From: Eledone cirrhosa
Lineage: Eukaryota > Mollusca > Cephalopoda > Octopoda > Eledonidae
DNA: 64,000 nt
Assembly (NCBI GenBank): GCA_964016885.1
Contig: OZ024740.1
Location: 1,464,595-1,528,594, forward strand
Reading direction: 5' to 3'
Each line of letters begins with the position of its first letter. Position 1 is the first letter of the stretch. A model generated the notes under the pieces. The model was given only the letters and a program-made list of their open reading frames with translations, ran no database searches and was not told the DNA's origin. A program made the translations under genes and the position numbers. Positions 1-11,010 of the stretch are shown piece by piece.

Positions 1-3000
1 CACTACGTGAGATGTATGTGTACTGCACTTGCCACTACGTGAGATGTGTGTGTACTGCACCTTACCACTACGTGAGATGTGTGTGTACTGCACCTTACCA
101 CTACGTGAGATGTATGTGTACTGCACCTTACCACTACGTGAGATGTATGTGTACTGCACTTACCACTACGTGAGATGTGTGTGTACTGCACCTTACCACT
201 ACGTGAGATGTGTGTGTACTGCACCTTACCACTACGTGAGATGTGTGTACTGCACCTTACCACTACGTGAGATGTGTGTACTGCATCTTACCACTACGTG
301 AGATGTGTGTGTACTGCACCTTACCACTACGTGAGATGTGTGTACTGCACTTACCACTACGTGAGATGTGTGTGTACTGCACCTTACCACTACGTGAGAT
401 GTGTGTGTACTGCACCTTACCACTACGTGAGATGTGTGTGTACTGCACCTTACCACTACGTGAGATGTGTGTGTACTGCACCTTACCACTACGTGAGATG
501 TATGTGTACTGCACTTACCACTACGTGAGATGTGTGTGTACTGCACCTTACCACTACGTGAGATGTGTGCGTACTGCACCTTACCACTACGTGAGATGTG
601 TGCGTACTGCACCTTACCACTACGTGAGATGTGTGTGTACTGCACCTGACCACTACGTGAGATGTGTGCGTACTGCACCTTACCACTACGTGAGATGAGT
701 GTGTACTGCACCTTACCACTACGTGAGATGTATGTGTACTGCACTTACCACTACGTGAGATGTGTGTGTACTGCACCTTACCACTACGTGAGATGTGTGT
801 GTACTTCACCTTACCACTACGTGAGATGTGTGCGTACTGCACCTTACCACTACGTGAGATGTGTGCGTACTGCACCTTACCACTACGTGAGATGTGTGTG
901 TACTGCACCTTACCACTACGTGAGATGTGTGTGTACTGCACCTTACCACTACGTGAGATGTGTGTGTACTGCACCTTACCACTACGTGAGATGTGTGTGT
1001 ACTGCACCTTACCACTACGTGAGATGTGTGTGTACTGCACCTTACCACTACGTGAGATGTGTGTGTACTGCACCTTACCACTATGTGATATGTGTGTGTA
1101 CTGCACCTTACCACTACGTGAGATGTCTGTGTACTGCACCTTACCACTATGTGAGATGTGTGTGTACTGCACCTTACCACTACGTGATATGTGTGTGTAC
1201 TGCACCTTACCACTATGTGATATGTGTGTGTACTGCACCTTACCACTACGTGAGATGTGTGTGTACTGCACCTTACCACTACGTGAGATGTGTGTACTGC
1301 ACCTTACCACTACATGAGATGTGTGTGTACTGCACCTTACCACTACGTGAGATGTGTGTAATGCACCTTACCACTACGTGAGATGTATGTGTACTGCACC
1401 TTACCACTATGTGAGATGTGTGTACTGCACCTTACCACTACGTGAGATGTGTTTACTGCACCTTACCACTACGTGAGATGTGTGTGTACTGCACCTTACC
1501 ACTACGTGAGATGTGTGTGTACTGCACCTTACCACTACGTGAGATGTGTGTACTGCACCTTACAACTACGTGAGATGTGTGTGTACTGCACCTTACCACT
1601 ACGTGAGATGTGTGTACTGCACCTTACCACTACGTGAGATGTGTGTACTGCACCTTACAACTACGTGAGATGTGTGTGTACTGCACCTTACCACTATGTG
1701 AGATGTGTGTGTACTGCACCTTACCACTGCGTGAGATGTGTGTACTGCACCTTACAACTACGTGAGATGTGTGTGTACTGCACCTTACCACTACGTGAGA
1801 TGTGTGTGTACTGCACCTTACCACTACGTGAGATGTGTGTGTACTGCACCTTACCACTACGTGAGATGTGTGTGTACTGCACCTTACCACTACGTGAGAT
1901 GTGTGTACTGCACCTTACAACTACGTGAGATGTGTGTGTACTGCACCTTACCACTACGTGACATGTGTGTACTGCACCTTACAACTGCGTGAGATGTGTG
2001 TGTACTGCACCTTACGACTACATGAGATGTGTGTGTACTGCACCTTACCACTACGTGAGATGTGTGTACTGCACCTTACCACTACGTGAGATATGTGTAT
2101 TGCACCTTCCCACTACATGAGATGTGTGTGTACTGCACCTTACCACTACGTGAGATGTGTTTGTACTGCACCTTACCACTACGTGAGATGTGTGTGTACT
2201 GCACCTTACCACTACGTGAGATGTGTGTACTGCACCTTAACACTACGTGAGATGTGTGTACTGCACCTTGCCACTACGTGAGATGTGTGTATTGCACCTT
2301 ACCACTACATGAGATGTGTGTGTACTGCACCTTACCACTATGTGAGATGTGTGTGTACTGCACCTTACCACTACGTGAGATATATGTATTGCACCTTACC
2401 ACTACATGAGATGTGTGTGTACTGCACCTTACCACTATTTGAGATGTGTGTACTGCACCTTACAACCACGTGAGATGTGTGTGTACTGCACCTTACCACT
2501 ACGTGAGATGTGTGTGTACTGCACCTTACCACTACGTGAGATGTGTGTGTACTGTACCTTACCACTACGTGAGATGTGTGTGTACTGCACCTTACCACTA
2601 CGTGAGATATGTTTACTGCACCTTACCACTACGTGAGATGTGTGTACTGCACCTTACCACTACGTGAGATGTGTGTACTGCACCTTACCACTACGAGAGA
2701 TGTGTGTGTACTGCACCTTACCACTACGTGAGACGTGTGTACTGCACCTTAACACTATGTGAGACGTGTGTACTGCACCTTACCACTACGTGAGATGTGT
2801 GTACTGCACCTTACCACTACGTGAGATGTGTGTGTACTGCACCTTACCACTACATGAGATGTGTGTGTACTGCACCTTACCACTACGTGAGATGTGTGTG
2901 TACTGCACCTTACCACTACGTGAGATGTGTGTACTGCACCTTACCACTATGTGAGATGTTTGACTGCACCTTACCACTATGTGAGATGTGTGTGTACTGC

Positions 3001-5922
3001 ACCTTACCACTACGTGAGATGTGTGTGTACTGCACCTTACCACTACGTGAGATGTGTGTGTACTGCACTTTACCACTACGTGAGATGTGTGTATTGCACC
3101 TTACCACTACATGAGATGTGTGTGTTCTGCACCTTCCCACTACGTGAGATGTGTGTGTACTGCACCTTACCACTATGTGAGATGTGTGTACTGCTACTTA
3201 CAACTATGTGAGATGTGTGTGTACTGCACCTTACCACTACGTGAGATGTGTGTGTACTGCAACTTACCACTACGTGAGATGTGTGTGTACTGCACCTTAC
3301 CACTACGTGAGATGTGTGTGTACTGCACCTTACCACTACGTGAGATGTCTGTGTACTGCACCTTACCACTACGTGAGATGTATGTGTACTGCACCTTACC
3401 ACTACGTGAGATGTGTGTACTGCACCTTACCACTACGTGAGATGTGTGTACTGCACCTTAACACTACGTGAGATGTGTGTACTGCACCTTACAACTACGT
3501 GAGATGTGTGTGTACTGCACCTTACCACTACGTGAGATGTGTGTGTACTGCACCTTACCACTAAGTGAGATGTGTGTACTACACCTTGCCACTACGTGAG
3601 ATATGTTTACTGCACCTTACCACTACGTGAGATGTGTGTACTGCACCTTACCACTACGTGAGATGTGTGTGTACTGCACCTTACAACTACGTGAGATGTG
3701 TGTGTACTGCACCTTACCACTACGTGAGATGTGTGTGTACTGCACCTTACCACTACGTGAGATGTGTGTGCTGCACCTTACCACTACGTGAGATGTGTGT
3801 ACTGCATCTTACCACTATGTGAGATGTATGTGTACTGCACCTTACCACTACGTGAGATGCGTGTGTACTGCACCTTACCACTACGTGAGATGTGTGTGTA
3901 CTGCACCTTACCACTACATGAGATGTATGTGTACTGCACCTTACCACTACGTGAGATGTATGTGTACTGCACCTTACCACTACGTGAGATGTGTGTGTAC
4001 TGCACCTTACCACTACGTGAGATGTATGTACTGCACCTTACCACTACTTGAGATGTATGTGTACTGCACCTTACCGCTACGTGAGATGTGTGTGTACTGC
4101 ACCTTACCACTATGTGAGATGTGTGTGTACTGCACCTTACCACTACGTGAGATGTGTGTACTGCACCTTACCACTACGTAAGATGTGTGTAATGCACCTT
4201 ACCACTACGTGAGATGTGTGTGTACTGCACCTTACCACTACTTGAGATGTGTTTACTGCACCTTACAACTACGTGAGATGTGTGTACTGCATCTTACCAC
4301 TACGTGAGATGTGTGTACTGCATCTTACCACTACGTGAGATGTGTGTGTACTGCACCTTACCACTACGTGAGATGTGTTTACTGCACCTTACCACTATGT
4401 GAGATGTGTGTGTACTGCACCTTACCACTACGTGAGTTGTGTGTGTACTGCACCTTACCACTACGTGAGATGTGTGTGTATTGCACCTACCACTACGTGA
4501 GATGTATGTGTACTGCACCTTACCACTACTTGAGATGTGTGTACTGCACCTTACCACTACGTGAGATGTTTGTGTACTGCACCTTACCACTACGTGAGAT
4601 GTGTGTACTGCACCTTACCACTACGTGAGATGTGTGTGTACTGCAGCTTACCACTACTTGAGATGTGTGTACTGCACCTTACCACTATGTGAGATGTGTG
4701 TGTACTGCACCTTACCACTATGTGAGATGTGTGTGTACTGCACCTTACCACTACGTGAGATGTGTGTACTGCACCTTACCACTATGTGAGATGTGTGTGT
4801 AATGCACCTTACCACTACGTGAGATGTGTGTGTACTGCACCTTACCACTACGTGAGATGTGTGTACTGCACCTTACTACTACGTGAGATGTGTGTGTACT
4901 GCAACTTACCACTACGTTAGATGTATGTACTGCACCTTACCACTACGTGAGATGTGTGTGTACTGCACCTTACCACTATGTGAGATGTGTGTGTACTGCA
5001 CCTTACCACTACGTGAGATGTGTGTACTGCACCTTACCACTACGTGAGATGTGTGTGTACTGCACCTTAACACTACGTGAGATGTGTGTGTACTGCACCT
5101 TACCACTACGTGAGATGTGTGTGCACTGCACCTTACCACTACGTGGTATGTGTGTACTGCACCTTACCACTACATGAGATGTATGTGTACTGCACCTTAC
5201 CACTACGTGAGATGTGTGTGTACTGCACCTTACCACTACGTGAGATGTGTGTACTGCACCTTACCACTACGTGAGATGTGTGTGTACTGCAGCTTACCAC
5301 TACGTGAGATGTGTGTGTACTGCACCTTACCACTACGTGAGATGTTTGTGTACTGCACCTTACCACTACGTGAGATGTGTGTACTGCACCTTACCACTAC
5401 GTGAGATGTGTGTGTACTGCACCTTACCACTACGTGAGATGTGTGTACTGCACCTTACCACTACGTGAGATGTGTGTGTTCTGCAGCTTACCACTACATG
5501 AGATGTTTGTGTACTGCACCTTACCACTACGTGAGATGTATGTGTACTGCACTTTACCACTACGTGAGATGTGTGTACTGCAGCTTACCAATACGTGAGA
5601 TGTTTGTGTACTGCACCTTACCACTATGTGATATGTGTGTGTACTGCACCTTACCACTACGTGAGATGTGTGTGTACTGCACCTTACAACTACGTGAGAT
5701 GTGTGTGTACTGCACCTTACCACTACGTGAGATGTGTGTACTGCACCTTACCACTACATGAGATGTGTGTGTACTGCAACTTACCACTACGTGAGATGTG
5801 TGTGTACTGCACCTTACCACTACGTGAGATGTGTGTGTACTGCACCTTACCACTACGTGAGATGTGTGTGTACTGCACCTTACCACTACGTGAGATGTGT
5901 GTGTACTGCACCTTACCACTAC
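1..5922. repeat. 33/31-bp minisatellite array, about 180 copies, truncated by the left window edge
   Basis: The block is a head-to-tail array of a unit starting CCACTACGTGAGATG, followed by a short GT run and then TACTGCACCTTA. The common form is 33 bp. A 31-bp form lacks one GT, and another lacks two bases of CACCTTA. The array starts mid-repeat at base 1, so it continues leftwards. The 33-bp length is divisible by three, so runs of 33-mers stay open on both strands until a 31-mer shifts the frame; the many 60-280-residue open frames here are therefore not genes. Frequent variants change the single CpG (TACGTG to TATGTG or TACATG). Array end and unit structure are read directly; the copy number is length divided by unit size. 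Confidence 0.97.
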
Positions 5923-6008
5923 ACACAATCATTTTCATTATTATTTATTTATTTAAAAAATATTTATTTATTTATTTTTAAAATAATTTTCATTATAATT
6001 TATTGTTG
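5923..6008. other. AT-rich spacer between two minisatellites
   Basis: An 86-bp stretch rich in ATTT and TTTA steps. It resembles a decayed SINE or LINE (ATT)n tail joining the 33-bp and 45-bp arrays. No gene is visible. Confidence 0.6.
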
Positions 6009-6723
6009 TCGGTGGATTGGCAGTATAGGTAGAGGGTCTGACACCATGCTAGGTGGTGGACTGGCAGTATAGGTAGGGGGTCTGACACCATGTTAGGTGG
6101 TGGATTGGTAGTATTGGTAGTGGGTCTGACACCATGTTAGGTTGGTGGATTGGCAGTATTGGTAGAGGGTCTGACACCATGTTAGGGTGGTGGATTAGTA
6201 GTATTGGTAGAGGGTCTGACACCATGTTAGGGTGGTGGATTGGTAGTATTGGTAGAGGGTCTGACACCATGTTAGGGTGGTGGATTAGTAGTATTGGTAG
6301 AGGGTCTGACACCATGGTAGGGTGGTGGATTGGCAGTATTGGTAGAGGGTCTGACACCATGCTAGGGTCGTGGATTGGTAGTATTGGTAGAAGGTCTGAC
6401 ACCATGGTACGTGATGGATTGGTAGTATTGGTAGAGGGTCTGACACCATGGTAGGTGGTGGATTCGTAGTATTGGTAGAGGGTCTGACACCATATTAGGT
6501 GGTGGATAGGTAGTATTGGTAGAGGGTCTGACGCCATGTTAGGGTGGTGGATTGGCAGTATTGGTAGAGGGTCTGACACCATGGTAGGGTGGTGGATTGG
6601 CAGTATTGGTAGAGGGTCTGACGCCATGTTAGGTGGTGGATTGGTAGTATAGGTAGAGGGTCTGACACCATGGTAGGGTGGTGGATTGGCAGTATTATTA
6701 GAGGGTCTGACGCCATGTTAGGG
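6009..6723 (+). repeat. 45-bp minisatellite derived from the SINE 5' head, about 16 copies
   Basis: The units are 44-45 bp and read GGTGGATTGGCAGTATTGG, then TAGAGGGTCTGACACCATG, then TTAGGG. The same sequence forms the first part of the complete SINE copies at 6724-6921 and 8728-8940 (GGTGGATTGGCAGTATCGG, then TAGAGGG). The final unit runs without a break into a complete SINE. The array is therefore a local tandem amplification of the tRNA-related A-box region. Open frames on both strands again follow from a unit length divisible by three. Confidence 0.93.
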
Positions 6724-6921
6724 TGGTGGATTGGCAGTATCGGTAGAGGGTCAGATGCCATGCTTTTGCATAGAGTTACGGTCCTTGCTATTCTGAGTTC
6801 AAATCCCGCCGAGGTTTACTTTGCCTTTCATCCTTGCGGGGTCGATAAAATAAAGTACCAGTAATGTACTGGGTGATTGCTGGCCTTGTGCCTAATGTAG
6901 AAACAATTATAATTTATTGTT
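6724..6921 (+). mobile_element. tRNA-derived SINE, family A, copy 1
   Basis: A full-length-looking copy. An A-box-like head is followed by the B-box-like GAGTTCAAATCCCGCCGAGG, the conserved body with CTTTCATCCTTGCGGGGTCG and AAAATAAAGTACCAGTAATG, a GTGCCTAATGTAGAAACAAT segment, and an ATT/GTT-rich tail. The same architecture recurs at least five more times in the window. It matches what I know of cephalopod SINEs; the precise family name would need a repeat library. Confidence 0.9.
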
Positions 6922-7060
6922 GTTTTTATTTTTAACATTGTTAAAATTTGTTTACATGTAAAACCCACCAACACACACGCATGTACACACACTCTATGTT
7001 TTCATCCTGTACTATCATAATGTTTTTCTTGATGTAAACCTTTTGTGGTTAATAAAGAAG
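6922..7060 (+). mobile_element. Probable LINE 3' end fragment with poly(A) signal
   Basis: A non-coding stretch ending CTTTTGTGGTTAATAAAGAAG. It resembles the end of the LINE fragment at 8490-8515 (CCTTGTGGCTAATAAATGAA), including the AATAAA signal. It is called a 3' UTR relic by that similarity only; no coding part remains here. Confidence 0.45.
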
Positions 7061-7777
7061 TCATCATCATCATCGTCATTTTACGTTCGCTTTTCCCTGC
7101 TTGCAACGGTTGGATCGGTCCTATACAGCAAAGCATCTCTCCACTTGTCACAGTCCTTCGTCATCTCCTCTGTGAGCTTCAGCGATCTGAGGTCTGCTCT
7201 CACCACCTCTACCCATGTTTTACGTGGTCTACCTCTACTGGGATTTCTTGGCACTTCTTTACCCAGTAGTCATCTGTCCATACCATCTCAGTCTTCTCTC
7301 CCCCACACCACAACTTATCCCTCTTATACCCAGTTTCTCTCTCAACTCATCATATGTCCATACCATCTCAATCTTCTCTCCCGCACACCACATCTTATCC
7401 CTCTTATACCCAGTTTGTTTCTCAACTCATCACATGTCCATACCATCTCAGTCTTCTCTCCCCAACACCACAACTTATCCCTCTTATACCCAGTTTCTTT
7501 TTCAACTCATCACATGTCCATACCATCTCAGTCTTCTCTCCCCAACACCACAACTTATCCCTCTTATACCCAGTTTCTCTCTCAATTCATCACATGACCA
7601 TACCATCTCAGTCTTCTCTCCCGCACACCAGAACTTATCCCTCTTATACTCAGTTTCTTTCTCAACTCATCACATGACCATACCATCTCAGTCTTCTCTC
7701 CTGCACACCACAACTTACTCCTCTTATACCCAGTTTCTCTCTCAACTCGTCTATGCTTCGTCGTTCACGCACATTGA
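7061..7777 (-). pseudogene. LINE C-terminal/3' fragment with an internal 80-bp minisatellite
   Basis: Read on the minus strand, 7265 down to 7075 gives a typical non-LTR retrotransposon C-terminus: GRPRKTW, then VRADLRSLKL, a WRDALL motif, then EKRT and a stop, followed by an (ATG)n-type 3' tail at 7061-7078. The upstream part carries ERRLRWYGHVM, a very common signature near the end of such ORFs. That piece has been multiplied as an 80-bp tandem repeat, which breaks the frame because 80 is not divisible by three. A related plus-strand relic lies at 59690-60015. No RT domain is left, so this is a dead fragment. Confidence 0.8.
7268..7745. repeat. 80-bp minisatellite, six copies, inside LINE coding sequence
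   Basis: Six head-to-tail copies of an 80-bp unit starting near CCATACCATCTCAGTCTTCT and containing CTTATACCCAGTTTCT and CAACTCATCACATG. The minus-strand translation of each unit includes the LINE signature RRLRWYGHVM. Copies differ by scattered substitutions (for example CCCACACC, CGCACACC, CAACACC). The 80-bp length rotates the reading frame, so no continuous protein results. Confidence 0.93.
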
Positions 7778-7792
7778 CATTATTATTATTAT

Positions 7793-8537
7793 TCAGAAGT
7801 GCTGTCAGACGGACCTGCCCGAGATGCGCACAGAGCGATGAAACCGTTCTGCATGCACTCGTCCAGTGTCCGTGCATTACTGACTTGTGGAGTTATGTAG
7901 AACAGCTATTGTCGCGTGTAGAACAGATCCAGCTATCAGCCGAGTCCATAGTGAAGATCGACCCGCCACCTTCCTTTGGTCAGGAAGAGCAGGCAATTTT
8001 CCTCTGTCTGGTGGCAGTAGCAAAAGAGGTTATATGGTGGCCCAGATTAAAAGGACTGAAGACAGACACTTTTCTCTTCGGCCAATCCCTCATCAACTTC
8101 TTCAAGTTTCACCTGGAAAGGAAGGTGAGGGTGGAGAGAGAAGTGCTGCCCCCCAGTACATTTGCTAAAAGGTGGGTGAATGTGGCGAGAATGGCCTGTG
8201 TGAATGGGCCTACTCGGACCATGCGCCTATAGGCTAGCTAATTTGAGGAGGAGAGGGGTGCTATCCCCGGGTGCCCTAGAAGTGCAGGGTGGTTCAGGAT
8301 TGGTGTGGTACCTGAATCATCCCTGGGTCGTTCACTCCCTATAGGGGAATTTATTTTGTTATATTTATGCATAGTTTATTTTATATTTTTGATATCTTCA
8401 TTGTTAAATTAGTCTTGCCATTGTGCACTTTTGCTCGACCTTATTGTAAACCCCCACTGTCCCTGTCTTTGTATTGTCCCCTACATGTCGGCCCTTGTGG
8501 CTAATAAATGAAATCATTATTATTATTATTATTATCT
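7793..8537 (+). pseudogene. 5'-truncated LINE: C-terminal zinc-knuckle ORF end plus 3' UTR
   Basis: Bases 7798-8232 encode the C-terminal part of a retrotransposon protein with CPRCAQSDETVLHALVQC, a C-x2-C-x9-H-x4-C zinc-finger-like arrangement usual after the RT domain in several LINE clades, then about 110 residues ending GPTRTMRL. After the stop comes about 300 bp of 3' UTR ending CCTTGTGGCTAATAAATGAA and a (ATT)n tail at 8514-8536. The RT and endonuclease are missing, as expected for 5' truncation during target-primed insertion. The reported start codon lies in the preceding repeat and is not real. The clade is not determined. Confidence 0.8.
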
Positions 8538-8726
8538 TCGCAGCATAAAGTTACGGGACTTCACGTTCTGAGTCCAAATCCCACCGAGTTTAACTTTGCC
8601 TTTCATCTTTACAGGGTCGATAAAATAAAGTACCAGTAATACACTGGGGTCGATTTAATCGACTTTCCCCTCCCCTTCAAATTGTTAGTCTTGTGCCTAA
8701 AGTAGAAACAATTATTATTATTATTA
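8538..8726 (+). mobile_element. SINE family A, copy 2 (5'-truncated)
   Basis: It lacks the A-box head and begins at CATAAAGTTACGGGACTTCA. It keeps the B-box-like segment (GAGTCCAAATCCCACCGAG), the body with GGGTCGATAAAATAAAGTACC, an extra GGGGTCGATTTAATCGAC segment, GTGCCTAAAGTAGAAACAA, and a (ATT)n tail. It sits directly behind the (ATT)n tail of the LINE at 7793-8537, consistent with insertion into A/T-rich tails. Confidence 0.9.
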
Positions 8727-8727
8727 A

Positions 8728-8940
8728 GGTGGATTGGCAGTATCGGTAGAGGGTTGGACGCCATGCTTTGACGCATAGAGTTACGGCCCTTGCCATTCTG
8801 AGTTCAAATCTCGCCGAGGTTAACTTTGCCTTTCATCCTTACGGGGTCGATAAAATAAAGTACCAGTAATGCACTGGGTAATTGCTGGCTTTGTGCCAAA
8901 AGTAGAAACAATTATTATTATTATTATTATTATTGTTATT
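8728..8940 (+). mobile_element. SINE family A, copy 3 (full head to tail)
   Basis: A complete element: GGTGGATTGGCAGTATCGG head, CGCATAGAGTTACGGCCCTT, B box GAGTTCAAATCTCGCCGAGG, body, GTGCCAAAAGTAGAAACAAT and a (ATT)n tail of about 30 bp. It is the best local template for the 45-bp minisatellite at 6009-6723. It is directly abutted to copy 2 at its (ATT)n tail. Confidence 0.93.
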
Positions 8941-8986
8941 TATTTATTTTTGAAAATTCTTCTAACTCAGAAAACAGACAAACAAA

Positions 8987-9216
8987 ACAACAACTGTTTC
9001 TACTTTTGGCACAAGGTCAATAATTTGAAGTGGAAGGGGGAGTCGACCAAATTGACCTCTTTCCCCCAGTGTATTACTGGTACTTTAGTTTATTAACCCC
9101 TGTAAGGATGAAAGGCAATGTTAACCACGGAGGGATGTGAAATCAGAATGTAAAGGGATATAACTCTATGCCGCAAAACATGTCCGATGATCTACTGATT
9201 CTTCCAATCCACCGCC
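8987..9216 (-). mobile_element. SINE family A, copy 4, inverted
   Basis: The reverse complement shows the same order of blocks. The tail-proximal TTTCTACTTTTGGCACAAGG is at the left and the head complement (CCAATCCACCGCCCTTA) at 9204-9220. It contains GGGGGAGTCGACCAAATTGA, the extra segment seen in copy 2. With copy 3 it forms a tail-to-tail inverted SINE pair separated by about 45 bp. Confidence 0.88.
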
Positions 9217-9229
9217 CTTACAGCAACAA

Positions 9230-10557
9230 CAACAATAATCTATCTAGGGCGGGTAACATTCCCGAGATCCATGGACGAGTTCTCTCCAGCGGTCTCTGTC
9301 CCTCATTATCGCTGCCATGTCCTGCGTCTCCAACAGACCAGTGTCTGTCCTTAGGATATCAACATACTTTAACCTCGGTCTTCCTCTTCCAGTGTGTGCA
9401 TGTAGGGGCTCCCACAGGAGCACTGAGTGCAATGTCAACTCTGGATGTCGGTGACCATGTCCAGCTAACCTCAGTCTCCTCTGTGTCACTTTTGAGCTGA
9501 CTTTTGGGAAGCTCCCATACAGCTCTGAGTTCTTCATCCTCAGTGAATACTGATTAATGTTCAGAGCCATCTTCAGCATTCTCGTGTAGAACCCATCCAC
9601 CATCTGAGTGAGTTTCTTGGTCCAAGTCTCAAGCCCATACAGTAGCACAGACTCCACTGTAGCAATGAAGAGATGGGTCATCAGGTCCTTAGGAAGGTCC
9701 AACTTCCACACGAATCTAAAACTGTGGCACACCATCCAGGCTTTGCTCTCCCTCTCAACCAGATCATCCTCTATATTCCCAATCTTTGCTCCCCGATACA
9801 GGAAGTCCTCAACCAACTCTAGCGGCTTCCTGCCTACATTCATAATCTTCTCCGGCTTCTTAATGTTCTTCACCTTCTGCATCAAATCCTCTGCCTCCTT
9901 CACTGTGTTTGTCACCAGAACTATGTTGTTAACAAATTCAGCATCTGATATCTTTTTAGCCTTAACTCTCCTACTCTGAGCCGGTTTTACAGTAAAGCCC
10001 AAGTCCTGGTGTTTCTCCATTACAAGGCACATACAATAGTCCACTGCAATGATAAAAAGGTAGGGAGCCAATGTATCTCCCTGGAGCACTCCAGCCAGCA
10101 TCTCAAAGAACTCCATCATCCCATCAGGTGTAATGACTTGGGCTTTGGTCTTGGTGTAGAGCAGTGATATCAGGTCCACTATCCTCTTGGGGATTCCATA
10201 AGCCTGTAAGATCTTCATCAGGCAGTGACAGTCTACAGAATCAAAGGCCCTCCTAAAGTCAATGAAAACCATGACCGCAGGAAGGCTCTTTGCTCTAGCT
10301 CCCTCTAATATCCTCCTCAGGATGTGACTGGTGGTTGATCTTCCCCCTCTGAAGCTATTCTGGTTGTCCCTGAGCTTCTCCATCTCAAGCTGGATCCTGT
10401 TAAGAATCATCCTGTTGAGGGTCTTTGCCACAAGTGACGTCAGTGAGATCCCCCTGTAGTTGTTGGTGTTAGAGAGATCTCCCTTCTTTGGCACTGGGAG
10501 GAGGTTACTGATCCTCCACTGATTCGGGGCAACTCCTTTCTCCAGTGCCAGTACTCC
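9230..10557 (-). mobile_element. 5'-truncated non-LTR retrotransposon (RT region to 3' end)
   Basis: A minus-strand LINE copy whose coding similarity starts near 10557 and ends near 9244, with a short (TTG)n-like tail towards 9222. The upstream frame hits a stop just beyond 10557, where similarity appears to stop, consistent with 5' truncation. It encodes the RT described in the next entry and no endonuclease. The neighbours are an inverted SINE on the 3' side and a (TA)n plus SINE pair on the 5' side. Confidence 0.85.
9244..10494 (-). pseudogene. Reverse transcriptase (non-LTR), catalytic motif lost
   Basis: A 416-residue open frame. RT domain blocks are visible in order: PKKGDLSNTNNYRGISL at residues 2-18, motif A (VFIDFRRAFDSVD) at about 76-88 with its aspartates, motif B (AGVLQGDTLAP) at about 134-144, and a C-terminal GRGRPRLKYVDIL near residue 365 typical of LINE tails. 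The motif-C position, normally [FY]xDD followed by hydrophobic residues, reads AEFVNNIVLV at 185-194, so both catalytic aspartates are replaced by asparagine. The frame is otherwise uninterrupted, but the enzyme would be inactive. The start given is a GTG inside a longer frame, not a real initiator. Function is known from the family; inactivity is inferred from the motif. Confidence 0.88.
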
Positions 10558-10638
10558 AGGATATCATGATTGATGACAACAACAATAATAGAAAAATATG
10601 GAGGCAATATTATATTGCAATATTTCTTTTTAATGTGA

Positions 10639-10640
<2 letters not shown>

Positions 10641-10676
<36 letters not shown>
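10641..10676. repeat. (TA)n microsatellite
   Basis: GTGTGTATATAT continuing as pure TA steps, next to the ATC-rich tail of a SINE. Such (TA)n runs recur at element borders in this window (15000-15021, 18349-18366, 19191-19211). Confidence 0.95.
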
Positions 10677-10678
<2 letters not shown>

Positions 10679-11010
10679 TCATCATCATCATCATTTTAGG
10701 TCCGCTTTTCCCTGCTTGCAAGGGTGGGACGAGAACTGATTCTCGCCTGATTTCTACAGCTGGATGCCCTTCCTAACACCAACCTCATTTACAGTGAGTG
10801 CTGGGTGCTTTTTTTGCTGTGGCACCTCCACGACCACTTGCATGATAGGGACCCCAGTCCCTATCATCTCATTTCTACAGCTGAGTAATCTGGAGCAATG
10901 TGAAATAAAGTGTCTTGCTCAAGGAAACAACACATCACCCGGTCTGAGAATTGAACTCACAACCTTTTGATTGCAAGGCCAATGCTCTAACCACTAAGCC
11001 ATGTGCCTCG
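10677..11010 (-). mobile_element. tRNA-derived SINE, family B, left (inverted) copy
   Basis: Read on the minus strand from 11010, it starts CGAGGCACATGGCTTAGTGG. It has an A-box-like TAGTGGTTAGAGCA, a B-box-like GGTTGTGAGTTCAATTCTC, a central region with AAGACACTTTATTTCACATT, and the 3' tail GTTGGTGTTAGGAAGGGCAT ... GCAAGCAGGGAAAAG ending in (ATG)n. The tRNA-like head implies a Pol III internal promoter. The tail matches the 3' end of the LINE at 15028-15330, implying that LINE-type machinery mobilised it. Confidence 0.85.

Noticed and set aside
3..5981. Dozens of 60-284-residue open frames made of YHYVRCVCTAP-type or SHVVVRCSTHT-type repeats
   Set aside because: Translation of the 33/31-bp minisatellite; no unique sequence, no gene signals.
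7043..7841. Plus-strand Ser/His/Pro-rich proteins of 107-208 residues
   Set aside because: They are antisense readings of the 80-bp minisatellite and of LINE coding sequence on the minus strand.
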